Assembly: GCA_947561395.2 (NCBI GenBank)
Contig: OX387185.1
Location: forward strand, 48,494,602 to 48,558,601
DNA from: Buxus sempervirens
Taxonomy: Eukaryota; Streptophyta; Magnoliopsida; Buxales; Buxaceae
Reading direction: 5' to 3'
Length of the DNA: 64,000 nucleotides
Positions 1 to 12,400 of the stretch are shown here, in pieces (the stretch's first letter is position 1; each line of letters opens with the position of its first letter). The notes beneath the pieces were generated by a model. The model was not told the DNA's origin. It saw only the letters and a list, made by a program, of their open reading frames with translations, and did not search any database. Both the position numbers and the translations under genes were made by a program.

Positions 1-3000
1 ATTGATTCATCCTTGTTCTGTCCCAGCAAAGAAGATGAAGGATACATGTTGGTTCCCATTCCCAGACGTCGTCCTGTTTCTTTTCCAATTGCCAGTTGAT
101 CACCTGGCACAATTCAAAGGGGTCAAACAAATTCATCAGACTACTAAATAAATAAACAAATAAAAACCACTACTATTACTTTTTCCATGTGCAGTGGTAG
201 AACAAGTTCATCACACTACTAAAAAAATAACTAAAATAAATGCCATATACACCACCCCAAAAACCAACACTACTGCTGCTATAGTAATGTGCAAGGACAA
301 CATGGCTGATACAAACTGTCCATACAGGTGCAAAGTAGCTATATTGCCTAAAATCTCCCCAAACAAAGTGTTCAGAGCCTTATCATTCTTTTGAACTCAT
401 AATTTAAACAAGACCACAAAACATGTATAATATAAGAATTAAGTACAACATAATATCCAATCAAAGTCAAATAATTAAAAGAGACCAAGAATGATAGCCA
501 ATATTTTGATAATATCATGCACATATGGGGGACTCTACCAATACTTCCTTTCAATGAAGTCTTTTTATAACTTTCTCAATTCACCATAACTTTTTTCTAC
601 AGAATCATACGGGATCAACAGCCAACAGTTAGTAGTTGAAAAACATGCCAGAATGTAATGTTATTCCTTTTAACATTCACATATTTAACTCTCAATATGC
701 TGGCCTTAAAAAAAAGGCAAGGCATTTAACCTCTAGCATGCTTAGATTGAATATCTAAGGGACAACCCATTAAACATACAGGCATGGTTAATGTTGAACG
801 AACAATTTGGTCGAAGAGGCCATACTAAATAGATGCATGATTGTACCATAAGCTGATTCAAATTCAGACAATATAAGCAAATCATGGCTTCTGACTGCTA
901 AGGATAGTATAATAAAACAGACACCTACCAGTAATCATTTTGACATTCACTCCAAGATTCAAAGCCCTCCTTATTGTCTCTGCACTATCATGTCGAGGTG
1001 GGTCAAAAAGAGGCAAGAGACCAATGAACTGCCACGGACCTCCAGGACTTTCTTTTCTTCCATCTGGGACTTCCTGGACAACAATATAGAATTCAATTAA
1101 CTATGCCAAAGATAATACAAAGTAGTAACGAATGTCTAAAAGAATCAGCAAACCTGGTATGCTACAGCAAGTGATCGTAATCCTCGCTCTGCAAATTTAT
1201 CAATTACAGCATGAACTCTACGCTCGATGTCTGACTTGTTGTGCACAAGATTCAGAATCTAGGAATCATAACACAACAATAATTATGATAAACAAAAAAA
1301 AGTCAGAAGCTGCCAAAATGCATATTGGAGATCATGACGACACCTGCTCTGGCGCACCCTTGCTGACCCGGTGCATTTTCCCTTCATTGTCTATGTATGT
1401 CAGAGCCGTTCGCTTATCGGTTGGGTTAAACGGAAGAAAGTGAATCTCTTGAATTCCAGCCCGTGCCTTTTAGAAGTAAACAAAGTAACATGGAAATGAT
1501 ATAACAGATAGGAATCACTAAGTAAATTTATACCAATATAATCATAATGCAAAATCAATTTACCTCCTTAGGATCAGCAAGCATTCCAACTATAGCAGCA
1601 TCTATTGCATCTTGATTTTCCAGTCGAGAAGCTCGGGCTGCCATCAGAACAATGGTATCTGGATCAACTCCTTTAGTGAAGACCTAAGGAGAATTCAGGC
1701 AATGGGTTAGAAAAGATCTACATTATGCAAATGGTAAGAAATTCACAAGCGATATGCAGCATCAAACCTCAACAAGATTCTTGTCAACTGAAAGCTTATT
1801 CAAAGTCAGAGTTCCAGTTTTGTCACTGCAAAGCACATCCATGCCTGCCATTTCTTCTATTGCTGTCATTCTTTTTGTGATAGCTCCCTGAAAATATTAA
1901 TAAATACGGCCTTATATATGTATCAGTTCTTAAAAAGATAAACAATTAAAATAACATCTGAAGAAAATCCACCCTGGGCAACCTGCTGAGAGAGCCGATG
2001 GGAACCAATTGCCATTGTCACGGACAACACTGTAGGCATGGCAATAGGAATTCCTCCAATGAGTAGCACCAAAAGATTGTCAATTCCTGGACGATATTTT
2101 CGGTCCTGAATTGGGTACATGACGATAATCTCTACGATCATCCCCACAGCAATAGAACATATACAGAAGTTCCCAATAGCAGTCAAGACCTATGAGCAGT
2201 GAGAAAAGATCCGAGTAAAACATACTAAAATTTAAACATTAATAAAATAGTATTGGGTAAAGAAAATTTGTGGTGAATCCTCAACATAAATAGCTGCTTC
2301 TTCTTTCCCTCACCTTCTGAAAGTGACCCACTTGGTTTGTGGAGTCCACGAGATGAGCAGCCTTTCCGAAGAATGTGTGAACACCAGTAGCGATGACCAC
2401 TGCTTCAATTTCTCCCTGTTTGCATGTAGAACCGGAGTAAACACCATCCCCAGGGCCTTTTGTTACCGGAAGGGATTCACCTGTGAGTGCAGACTGGAAA
2501 ACCGAAAATAAGACCAAATTCAATAAGACAACTTATAAAGACTGAAGCAACTTTCAGACAGCAGGGAAAGAAGAAAAATAATTGCAGAAGCACCTGGTCG
2601 ATTTTCAATGGATCTCCATCAAGGAGCCGAGAATCTGCCGGAATTATATCCCCAAGCTTAATACTGACGATGTCACCAGGGACAAGAATGGAAGCCTCTT
2701 CCTCATTCCATCTTCCGTCCCGAAGGACCTGTATTTTATTTTATAAATTTACTTATATTCATTCACAGGGGATTCCAACTTAGGAACAGGCATGTATCAA
2801 TTCTGTCACGAACGTAGTTACAAATTCGAAAACCCGAAAACAAAAATTTAACAACGCCAAACAATTAATCGTCAAAACGAAGCCAAATATTAGAATGAAC
2901 TTCCAAAACATGGGATACATGTGAGCTTCCACTGATACCTTAGCTTTAGGGGCAAGACGGGCCATGAGAGCAGCAGCCGCGTTACCAGCATTATTCTCCT

Positions 3001-3703
3001 CAATGAAACTGATAGTTGAGTTAATTATAAGCAAAGTAATGATTCCGACAAAGTCCTGCCAGTCCGGAGGCTTTCCCTGCAGAACAAGAAGGTAATTGAA
3101 GTTTCAGAGAAGAAATATTGAGGAACATTAAACAAAACAAAAAAAAACCCTTAAATAGACCAATAGACAAGACAAAAGAAGACTTAAGAACAGGAAACCA
3201 GTCCTCACTCCTCCATTGGCAAGGGCGATAGCCATGATCGCGGCGGCTTCCATAACCCATGACAAAGGATTCCACATAAACCCCAAGAACTTCAAGAACT
3301 TGCTTTCCTGGAACACCGAAAGTCCAAAGATAACACAAAATAATAGCAATGTTTACTTACAGTGACGCAAAAGAAAAATTAGTGAGACGAAGATAAAGGA
3401 AAAGGGAAGAGCGCAGAGACGCAAAACAACCTTCTTCTCCTCAAGCTTGTTATGCCCAAAAATGGATAATCTCTCCTGAGCAGCCTCACTTGTGAGCCCT
3501 TCTTTACTACATCTCAAATTCTCAAAAACTTCCTCAATCGGAATGTTTTCCTGCACTCACAAGTTCAAATCCATCACTAAACCGTATAAAAACTGTCAAA
3601 TAACAAACCAAAACCCTCAAAACAAAGATTCTCAGTTCAGATCCGGTACCAAATCCACAGCCTCCTTCAAGACAGCCTCCAAAACTTCAGCCTTCTCTCC
3701 CAT
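1..3703 (-). CDS. Plasma-membrane H+-ATPase (P3A pump), N-terminal 549 residues, runs off window
   Basis: This is the proton pump that uses ATP to export H+ across the plasma membrane. Thirteen exons joined at GT/AG are visible: 3703-3650 (ATG at 3703), 3550-3431, 3307-3209, 3076-2939, 2728-2594, 2493-2314, 2189-1983, 1887-1768, 1683-1564, 1466-1344, 1258-1154, 1073-929 and 103-1. They read without a break for about 549 of the family's ~950 residues. Visible motifs are an early membrane segment with [17 protein letters not shown], the actuator loop TGES (186-189), the phosphorylation site [10 protein letters not shown] (Asp333), KGAPEQ, DPPRHDS and MITGD. Introns 1-11 are all phase 0; intron 12 (928-104, 825 bp) is phase 1 and holds nothing recognisable. 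The last membrane segments and the C-terminal autoinhibitory tail with its 14-3-3 site lie beyond base 1. The family is certain; the paralogue (AHA number) cannot be told from this part. Confidence 0.97.
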
Positions 3704-4150
3704 CTTGTCCCTTTCGCTCTAAACAACCTAATAAGATATCAGCAAAAATCCGCCATTAAAATACCACGACCCCAGAAAAAATTCAGAGAGCGCGAACGAC
3801 TGGAGGAACCGTAACCGTAAACTGATCAGTCCTCACAGAAGCCTGAATTTAAAGATCAAATCGGAGTTAACAGTTGAGTGGTGGTTCTTTATCCTTCTTT
3901 CTCTCCCCTCTCCGCTTTAATTGTGTTAGGGCACAGCAACCATCCACTCCTCGCCCGGATCAACAGCACCCCAGTAGAATATGTACTTGGCGGGTACAAT
4001 CCGCATTATTTTAAATCCTCCGTCATTTTCACTTTTGCAGGCCCCATCCACTCATCAACCGCACCAGATTCAAAGCTCCCCCCTGTGGCTTTGGAAGATT
4101 ATACACGTGGCAAATTATTCACAACCCCGAGTATTCTTCGGCGAGGTCCC
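3704..4150 (-). promoter_or_regulatory. 5' leader and proximal promoter of the H+-ATPase, with a G-box
   Basis: This is the stretch directly upstream of the pump's ATG. The palindromic G-box CACGTG followed by GC (4104-4111, CACGTGGC) is a full ABRE/G-box core about 400 bp upstream of the start codon. It is a known binding site for bZIP and bHLH factors in plants. No convincing TATA box or transcription start could be fixed by eye. Short ORFs in this stretch have no recognisable similarity and are not called. Confidence 0.4.
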
Positions 4151-6386
4151 TTAATTCACCAACTTTGAAAGCGCTGCTCGGTGACTGTTGACATCTAATT
4201 TCCGTCTAGGGGACGGAAGCATTTGCCAGATGGCAAACGGGAGTGGGGCCAACAAGACCCAGACGTGAACTTCTGGGGAGGGAAATAGAAAAGGATAACG
4301 TCGCTTCTGAAATGATTCAACCTTGGCAGCGTTAAAGAGTCATTGGTGATGACCAACTCGCCCGTAAGGTGAGTCATGATTTCTACGTAATTTTTCCACT
4401 TCCTTGGTCTTCAGACACCTCACTGTGCTGTTGATTTCTCGTCAGATGCTGTCATGTGGAACATCACAATGTCAGTGTTATTTCATTACAATAAATAGTT
4501 CAAGTAGAGTCGACATGAAAAAACAAATGCTGCACATGGCAACATCTCACGGCTAAAACAGAGGCAATTCTAATAAACATACCAAAAGATTTCAACCAAG
4601 AAAGTGAAAAAGGGAGATGACATCACATGTAATGTTTGTTAGCATTGCTTATTACCATTGATGTGAGATGGTGGCATGTGGAGCATTTCACGACGAGTAT
4701 TTTTTAAGTATTGTAAGTGTTTTTCAAGGGGTCCACATGAGAAAACACAGGCCGTGAGATGGGGCAAAATCTCACTCCAGTAGCAGTAATCAATGCAAGT
4801 AATTTCATTTCGCGTTTTTAGTTTCTATTGCTAACCTTTGAACAGTTTTTTTTTAATCAAATCTGCAAGAACATTTCGCTAGTTATATTCCAATCAGAGC
4901 GTTATGGCATGTGCAAGTGTCCTTACATAGGTTCTTAAGCCTGGGCAGTAGATCTTGCTATAACAGTGCATCTTCACGTTTAGTCTCATGGATACTGAGA
5001 GGCTTGATGTGTTTGCTCTTTCTTTCTTCAACTGCCAGCCCTAATCCCACCTATAAGCCTTGAATTCATCCCATTTGGTTAGACAGAATGCTGATTCTTT
5101 GAGCATCTGCTAAAAATGATCAGTCTCGTATTGATTATCATCAATTAATGTGTTTGATGGATAGCCATTAGCCAGTTTAATTCAATTTAAGCAAACAGGA
5201 TTCCATAATCAGGGGCTATGGCATGCCTTATAAAGAATAACTTGCTTAATATATTCAAAAATTGTTAGATAGTCTAACATTGCTTTTGCATCAAATACAA
5301 ACCCCCCTTCAGTGAAACTTCAATCAAAACAGCCTGATTGATTTGAATGCATTTCAGGTAGGTAAGGTTAGTCAGGACATAACCAGAAGCAGTGCAAGGA
5401 ATAGTTACATCAGCCTACTAGCTTGAACTACTCTTCCTGGCATCAACTGAGGAAAATCTCTATATACCCTCTGTGATCTTATAGTGGGTGGGTCATGGAT
5501 GCCTTTCACAAACCTTAAAAAAATAAAAAGCTGTCAAGGAAGACAGATCTGATTATCCCAAAATAGGAAAAAAAAGGGTTGAATATTAAGCAAATCAAAA
5601 CATGATCTAATCAAGATATCTTTTCCTTCTAACAAAAGCCAAATATTTCTTTTCATCCCACCTTCTTCTGTCACAGGTCTTTATTCTTCTCTCTCTCTCT
5701 CTCTCTTTGAAATTTCAATGGGGATATTTAGGTTGAAGATAGATGAGAAGTTGATTACCAACTACAGAGAATCACCAAACTCTCCCCAAGTCCCAAAAGA
5801 AAGGAAGAAAAAGAAAGGCTAATCTTCCATGGTCCATTCCATATCATGGATTGCTTTGATCAATCGAATACGTAAATAATTTCGTGCCACAGTTTGATCG
5901 AATCCCCATGAATTGCTCCTTCCACAAAGCTAAAAGGGAAAGGCTTTGATGGCATCTTTCATGGTACTTATCTAGAAGCCTTTTGTTTTGTCTGTACTAA
6001 AACTACCTTTTTTGTGGCAAAAGTTATCCTTTCATTTAAAGCACCATCTAATCGTTGGGATTCCTTTCCAGATCATTTATTTATGAGATCCATGTGAACA
6101 TAATGGTTGATGTAAAACTTTTATTATCAAAATAGGGTACATTAATATGAAAGCTTATTAGTAAACTTAATGCATTTCAATATTATATATATTACCCTCT
6201 TTCATGAATTAATATTTGATCATTTCTAGCTTTTATGTAAATGTGTTTGGTGGACTAAAATTTGGAAAATCAACATGACCTCTTGTGTTTGGTGTTGGAT
6301 TACATGCCAAGTCATGGACTATTAGATCAAATTATGATCTCCAATATTAGAGCCTTTTTATTATATTTTATAAAATATGATTAAAA
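4151..6386. other. Intergenic spacer, nothing recognised
   Basis: AT-rich DNA upstream of the proton pump. It has a short CT microsatellite near 5690-5707 and no ORF, terminal repeat or RNA gene that I can support. It may contain distal promoter elements. Confidence 0.5.
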
Positions 6387-6899
6387 TCTATTACTATTAT
6401 AAAGCCAACCGTCGCTTTTCTAGTTAACGTTTGATACCCAAATTGCCCCACAAATTTTATATATTCACTTTTATATCCCCTTAACTAACTTACACCTATA
6501 TCACTATTTCATATTATCCAAAATGTCATTTATTTTTAATTTTATTTACTTTTATATCCTTACACGTATAACTACTTCTATTATCCAAAATATCCTTCAA
6601 TTTATTTATTTATTTTATCTCCCAATTAATTACATAAACTTATTTAATTCTTTTGCTATGTGCATAGCACGTGCAACCTATATATCTATTTATATTTATA
6701 CTATATATAACGAGAATAGGCTCTTGGGAAGCATGCTAACAACTATGCACAATTTCTCAAAAAACCCTTACTGTTAGTTGTTAATGCATCACTAATACAT
6801 GGTTAAAATAGTCAAAATTATGTCTATTTGTTTAAAATCTGGACAATTACAACACTATTTCCTTGCTTTACGTGCAGTGCTGCACGTGCACCCCACTAA
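6387..6899 (+). mobile_element. Non-autonomous Helitron, 513 bp
   Basis: The 5' end reads TCTATTACTATTATAAAG, close to the common plant Helitron start, and is preceded by A. The 3' end is CTAA (6896-6899), a CTRR terminus, and is followed by T. Insertion between A and T with no target duplication is the Helitron rule. Just before the 3' end is a perfect 8-bp stem, ACGTGCAG (6870-6877) and CTGCACGT (6880-6887), with a 2-nt loop, placed 8 nt before CTAA. The body is AT-rich and carries no Rep/helicase, so it would depend on an autonomous partner. The short loop and the slightly degenerate start keep the call below certainty. Confidence 0.68.
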
Positions 6900-9356
6900 T
6901 ATACGAAGCTGGATCACACGCAAAAGGTCGGTATGACTCCTTCAATGCATAATGCATGTCCCTTTAAAGGGTTTCTCAAATCAAATCCAAATGACAAGTG
7001 TCAATCCAAATAACTACGAAACTAGAGATTGTGACAGGAGGGATTGTTAATCTTAGTGCTCCCCCATACTTCTCCAACCGTGAATACCACTCTCTCTCGT
7101 CATGTCTTCCATTAAGTTTTTACATTAATTAACATTATTTCTTTATAACTCCTAACTATTCTAAATTTAGAACTGGAAAGGTAGAAGGATTGGGAAAGAA
7201 AACCCTTTTAGGGGGATTGCATGAAAGAAGAAAGCAATCTTTTTGGACGGTGCTTTGTCAAAAGACTCCAATAAAGAAGAACTCCATGCAGGCCTTTGGA
7301 CCACTTTATCTGAAACGATTCGGAGGACAAATGTCTATCATCTCTCATCTGGTATGGATCATTATATATTATAAACCACCCAGAAGATCTGAGAACAGAC
7401 AACAAACGTGTAGGGATTAAAGTGTTTGTAGAAATTTGTGACGGCGGACCCATCCGAATCTGCTTTGCTAAGGATTAGACGAGAGTGGTCCTTTCATTTG
7501 AAATAGACGAGAGTGGTCCTTTCATTTGAATATTTGATCAAGGTGACATGATTTTTAAATTATTTCCTATTTATTGATTTTGTTGACCAGAGTGGAGAAT
7601 TTGACGAATCTTACGGCTAAAATTATCGATCTTTTGCTGAGAATTGAACAAAAGTCAAAAAAATCAGGCCGGACGAACTTACAGTTACCCATGTGGTGGG
7701 TCTCACCCCTTCACGTGCACTGAATTCATAGCCTGTTGCATGATATGATGTATCTACTTAGATAGGGGCATTCAGCACGTGAAAGACCTTGATATTGGGG
7801 TACAGAAGTCTGGCTGCTTCAATGGCATGGCTTTTGGGTCAATCTGGTAAACCTCCCTTAATACGTCCCTAATAGTTAGGGTTGGGTTTAAATTATGGTT
7901 TTGGCGCATAATAATTCAAGTCAGAGAGTGATTTATTCAAATATATATCTTTCACCGTATATCTTAAATTGTTGGATTGATAATGATATTGGTCTAGGTC
8001 GACCTTGATGTACTATAAAATGTAAAAATAAATAAATGTTTTAAAACAGAATCAACATTATTATAATAAACTAGTTCCCATCAAAGCTTAATTCAAGATT
8101 CAAGTCATGTTTAGATTTAACAAGAGTTTTACACTGGCCGCTAACCTGATGCAATTATTTTCCTTTAAAACGAAATATATAAATTAATAATATATTAATT
8201 TATAAAATATATATTTATATATTTGGTCCACATGAGTAAATTAATATTTTAATGGATTAAGGTTAGGTTCGGGGTAGGTTCAGGCAGGTTGAGCTAAACT
8301 TTAACCTGCCCCTAACAGGCCAAACCCTTAACCAAATTGCAAGGCGATAGCCATCCCTTGCAAAACTTTACGAAAGAACGTTTGCAAAGGCTGCATAACT
8401 GTGGTAGCAATTTGACCACCCAGGAAGGCCTCTTCCTCTTATAGCGGGGTGAACATATATAGATAAAAAGATTAGGATATGTAAGGGATAAGAAATTATT
8501 AGAGAGTATTTTTTTGGAAAGTAAAAATGTAAATGACAAAATTAACCATGTAAATATATAAGACCAAGTAACGTTAGATGGTTATTTCGGATATATAATA
8601 TGGCACATTTTCCAAGGAGACTGTTCGTGCTATATTTTCCTCCAGAAAGATTGTTAATTGCGTGCGATGCCCGGTTCTGGTTGTCTAGATAGTTAAAAAT
8701 TCCACACAAAATAAAAATAAAAAATGTCTAGAGTTCGGAGACCGCTGTTAAATGATAGAGAGGAGAAAAACCACACGCCAAACCCCAGAAGATCTTCGAA
8801 GATTTAAAAAAAAAAAAAAAACTGGTTTTGAGATAATTCTACTAAAATAAAGACCAGAGAATTGTGGACTTGATATTCTTGTCGTGGTATTCAACTCCTT
8901 GCAACCCGTTGGTAAGAAAGTCACCGCAGAGTGCAAAGACGACAACTGGATTGCTACAACTGGATTGCTACCTATTATACGAGGATTGTTTTGCGAAACT
9001 CTCCTCCACATACTTACAGTGTCTGTCACCCACACTGTCCTCTTTTAACATTATCAGATATAAGATACTTGTTCTTGGATTTTTTTGGGTAGGCGATACT
9101 TGTTCTTGGATGATGACACTTCACTGAGATGCTATAATTTTAGTTTGACCAACATAGGTTCACGCTGGCTTTATCATGTAGGCCTGGGGATACTCATAAC
9201 TCCACTTTGCAAGGGGTTTCATGCAAGCCACTCATCTAACAGATCATTGTCAACTTCAACCATTACAAATCAACTAAAACACGGAACATCCACCCAGAAA
9301 AAACAAAAAGGAAAAGAAAACGAGGAATGCTGCTACGAAGTTTTCTTAATTTTTCA
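6900..9356. other. Intergenic spacer with a 28-bp tandem duplication
   Basis: AT-rich spacer between the two genes. A 28-bp unit containing GACGAGAGTGGTCCTTTC is present twice in tandem at 7476-7531. A 17-bp direct repeat, GATACTTGTTCTTGGAT, lies at about 9064 and 9092. No gene, terminal repeat or RNA is recognisable; ORFs around 7190-7450 and 8750-9390 have no family resemblance and look like chance. Confidence 0.5.
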
Positions 9357-9362
9357 TTTATT
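9357..9362 (-). terminator. Probable poly(A) signal of the VIH gene
   Basis: AATAAA on the minus strand about 135 bp downstream of the VIH stop codon at 9496-9498, within a T-rich context. The distance fits a plant 3' UTR. The cleavage site itself cannot be read from sequence. Confidence 0.4.
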
Positions 9363-9495
9363 TCCTAAAAAGAATTGCTCAAGCGAATAACGGTTACATA
9401 ATTCCTGTGACCATTATTCCATACATGGCAAGAAACAACAAAAGAATGAGAAGGGAAAGGGTGGAAACAGAAGAGCCAAAAAGAAATGCAACTAG

Positions 9496-12400
9496 TTACT
9501 TCCCATTGGCGTTTGAGTGCTTATGGAAAGGCCAAAGATTCATGAAGCGCTCAAGCATTGCACTTTTGGAGAAATAACCTGAGAATCCCTGGGGGGTTGA
9601 CGGGGGTGGGAAATCCTCTGGTGGCATGGCAAATGGGTGAAGCATTTTTTCCACTTTCTCCAGTGTGAGATAAGATCCTGCTTCTTGCAGCCTCTCGGGC
9701 CCCATTATTGGTAATGTGTGTTCCTGATGCAACGAAGCAGCCTCGCCATCGTTCTTCTGTTCAAGAAAGAGATCAACAGAGTTCACATGAAAAAAAATTA
9801 CCATGAATCGTATATGATTCTCTAAAATATTAGCACATTGATGATAGAGCTAGAAGTTCATCTTCGGCCTCAATGAACAGCACCCCTCATCCAATACATG
9901 CCTCATAACCTATGATCAGTCTAGAATACTTGAACACAGGTCCAGCCATACTAAGTGATGGCCAATTGATAGAAAGGTACTGATCAATGTCACCAAGTCA
10001 GTGTGCTTCTCCAGGTAGGTTTCACTTAGCATGCACTGGAGGCCCATAATATATTTTTCATTAGGTATTGCTTAAGTAGTTTCCTCATTTTGAAGACATT
10101 TTACCTCTAGAGGGCTTAAATCTGCACCACGGCTGAATGTCATCTCTATGCGAAATCTCTTTGGGTCTTCTAGAGCTACCTGCATTTCAATTTTTCAGTG
10201 AAAATGTAGCTGTAACAAAATAATAAATTTAAAACATCTCACCTCTAAAAGGACCATAATCCGGTGTAAATAACACCTCAGGAGGAGTAGAATGCCAAAT
10301 TAAGATCTAAAGCGAGGATTATTGACAATTGGAATGAGTGGAATATGTTAGGCTTGTCTCAAACTTAGCCTACACATTAGACAAGTTTGATTAAAAAAAA
10401 AGTTAACAGTTTTCATGATCCAACCATCTAACCCAGTCTGGTTATTAGAACACTGGTCATGAGTTCTAAACATTGAGCAGATTCCACACCAGTCTCTCCA
10501 ACCCAGCAGTATCCAACATAGATAAAATCAAACAGAACCATGTCAGACAAGGTTGATTGTTAGCACTTACGTTAGCAATTCTCCTATCATTTATCCAATG
10601 AGCCACTGCTGAAAAATTATTCAGTTTTGAATTCCTTCATTTAGATCTTTTTTCTTATGTAATTTTTTTACGACTGTAAAGTTTCGTGCTTTTGTAGCCG
10701 TAAAGTTTCACAATTTACTCCTGTGACCAGCACCGAAGTAGAATCTCCCTATCTAATCCTCAGGCATTACACATGCCATAGATCATTCCAGTCATGCCTC
10801 ACAATCTTCATCATCTAACATGGTAAGAGATAAGGACGTGCACTTTCTGGTATGTTCTATCGCAGTCTTTTCAACCTGAGGAATTATTATTGGTTATATA
10901 TATCCTATTGCGGCCACCATTATCCATTAATAAAATATAAATAATGCATAAAAGTGATTAAACAGCTTGCTAGATTGGTGATGGGTGATTCACATCTAAA
11001 TCCTTGTGGACTGCCATTGTCTTTAGATTTTAGTGTCTAAAAACGTCCTAGCAATTGCAGCAAAACATACTTGCATTTGCGATTTAATGGAATATATAAG
11101 AATTATGTTGTAAGGAAGCATGCCAAGACAAAAGGGATTATGATTGGTTTTGAGGGCTTTCAAGGTCAGGTATTTACAAATTCTGAGAGTAGATAGAAAC
11201 ACAACAAATGAAGCAAAGAACAATAAATTTGAGGCATGCAAAAGTCAACATTTTCAGGTCCAAAGGAAGCTTTCAAGTCAAGGAATAGAAAAGAAAAAAA
11301 GAAGGAATTTGTAATACAGTATTATTATGTTAAAGAGTTGTTCAATCAGCACAAAACAAAGATAAATATACACCTCAGTGGTAGCAAATCTCCAGAATCT
11401 ATTGGAACTCAGTAAGGAAATAAAACTTCTATTGCTCATAAACATCAAAAGAACTTGTGATCCTATGCATTTGGGTAGCTTAGAGGTTGAAATTGGGAGG
11501 TGCAAGCAAACACATGATTATGGATCAGGTCCAATGCTTCTAGTAAAAACAAACAAGCTGCCCTTGTTAATGCTAATGCAGATATATCCATTTTTATGGA
11601 CAAGATGCATATAGAGGTTTGACAAGATCCAGGAGGCGGATTGCATAGTCCTGTTCCAAAATGTAATTTTGTGATAAAACTGCCTTAAGTAGACTTGTTG
11701 AATCATATCCTCCTACAAGATTGAATAGTAATGGTTTTAAAATTTCCAAACCCACACATAATGTACATCATAGAATGCAAAAGCAAGAATAAATATGATT
11801 TTTCTGTCCAAAATAATGGCCAGAATTAATACTGCCCCATGTGAGCTTTCACATATTTGGCATGAGAGATTGGAAACAACAACTAGACAAGTGGCATTTA
11901 GAGGCAGTGTAGATTACAGATTTCTATTTAAATGGATTAATACTGATCAACAAAAGAATAATATTAGAAGCCAAAACAAGAAATGAAAGAAGAAATCTTT
12001 AAGATGGATGAGTGGAAAGGTTAAATAAAAAGTGAACAGCTGCATACTTAAAAACCTAGAAGTACCTTTCTATAATAAAATGAAACAGTAATTTTAGAGA
12101 TGACATGGACAACTTTAATGAATATCAATGATAACTGTATCAAGGAGTTGGGGGCTGGATGGGATATGATATCAGGACCCTTAAATTTTCTTGCCATAAC
12201 TCAGTTGGATATGATACAAAATTGATAGGATATGTGTCTGAAACTTCCGTGGGAAGTCCTTGAGTTGAAGATGACAATCAATTAGCGACAAAAAGCAATA
12301 CAGAAAGCCTCTCCTAAATGAACCTAGGAAGACCCAGCTCAGAAGTGATATACCTCTGCTTTCTTAAAGCTTACGGTTTCTTTCCTTCTTCTTTTTTCCT

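Noticed and set aside
3878-4168. 96-codon open frame on + in the H+-ATPase promoter region
   Set aside because: No recognisable domain, overlaps the promoter and 5' leader of the opposite-strand gene, no conserved motif.
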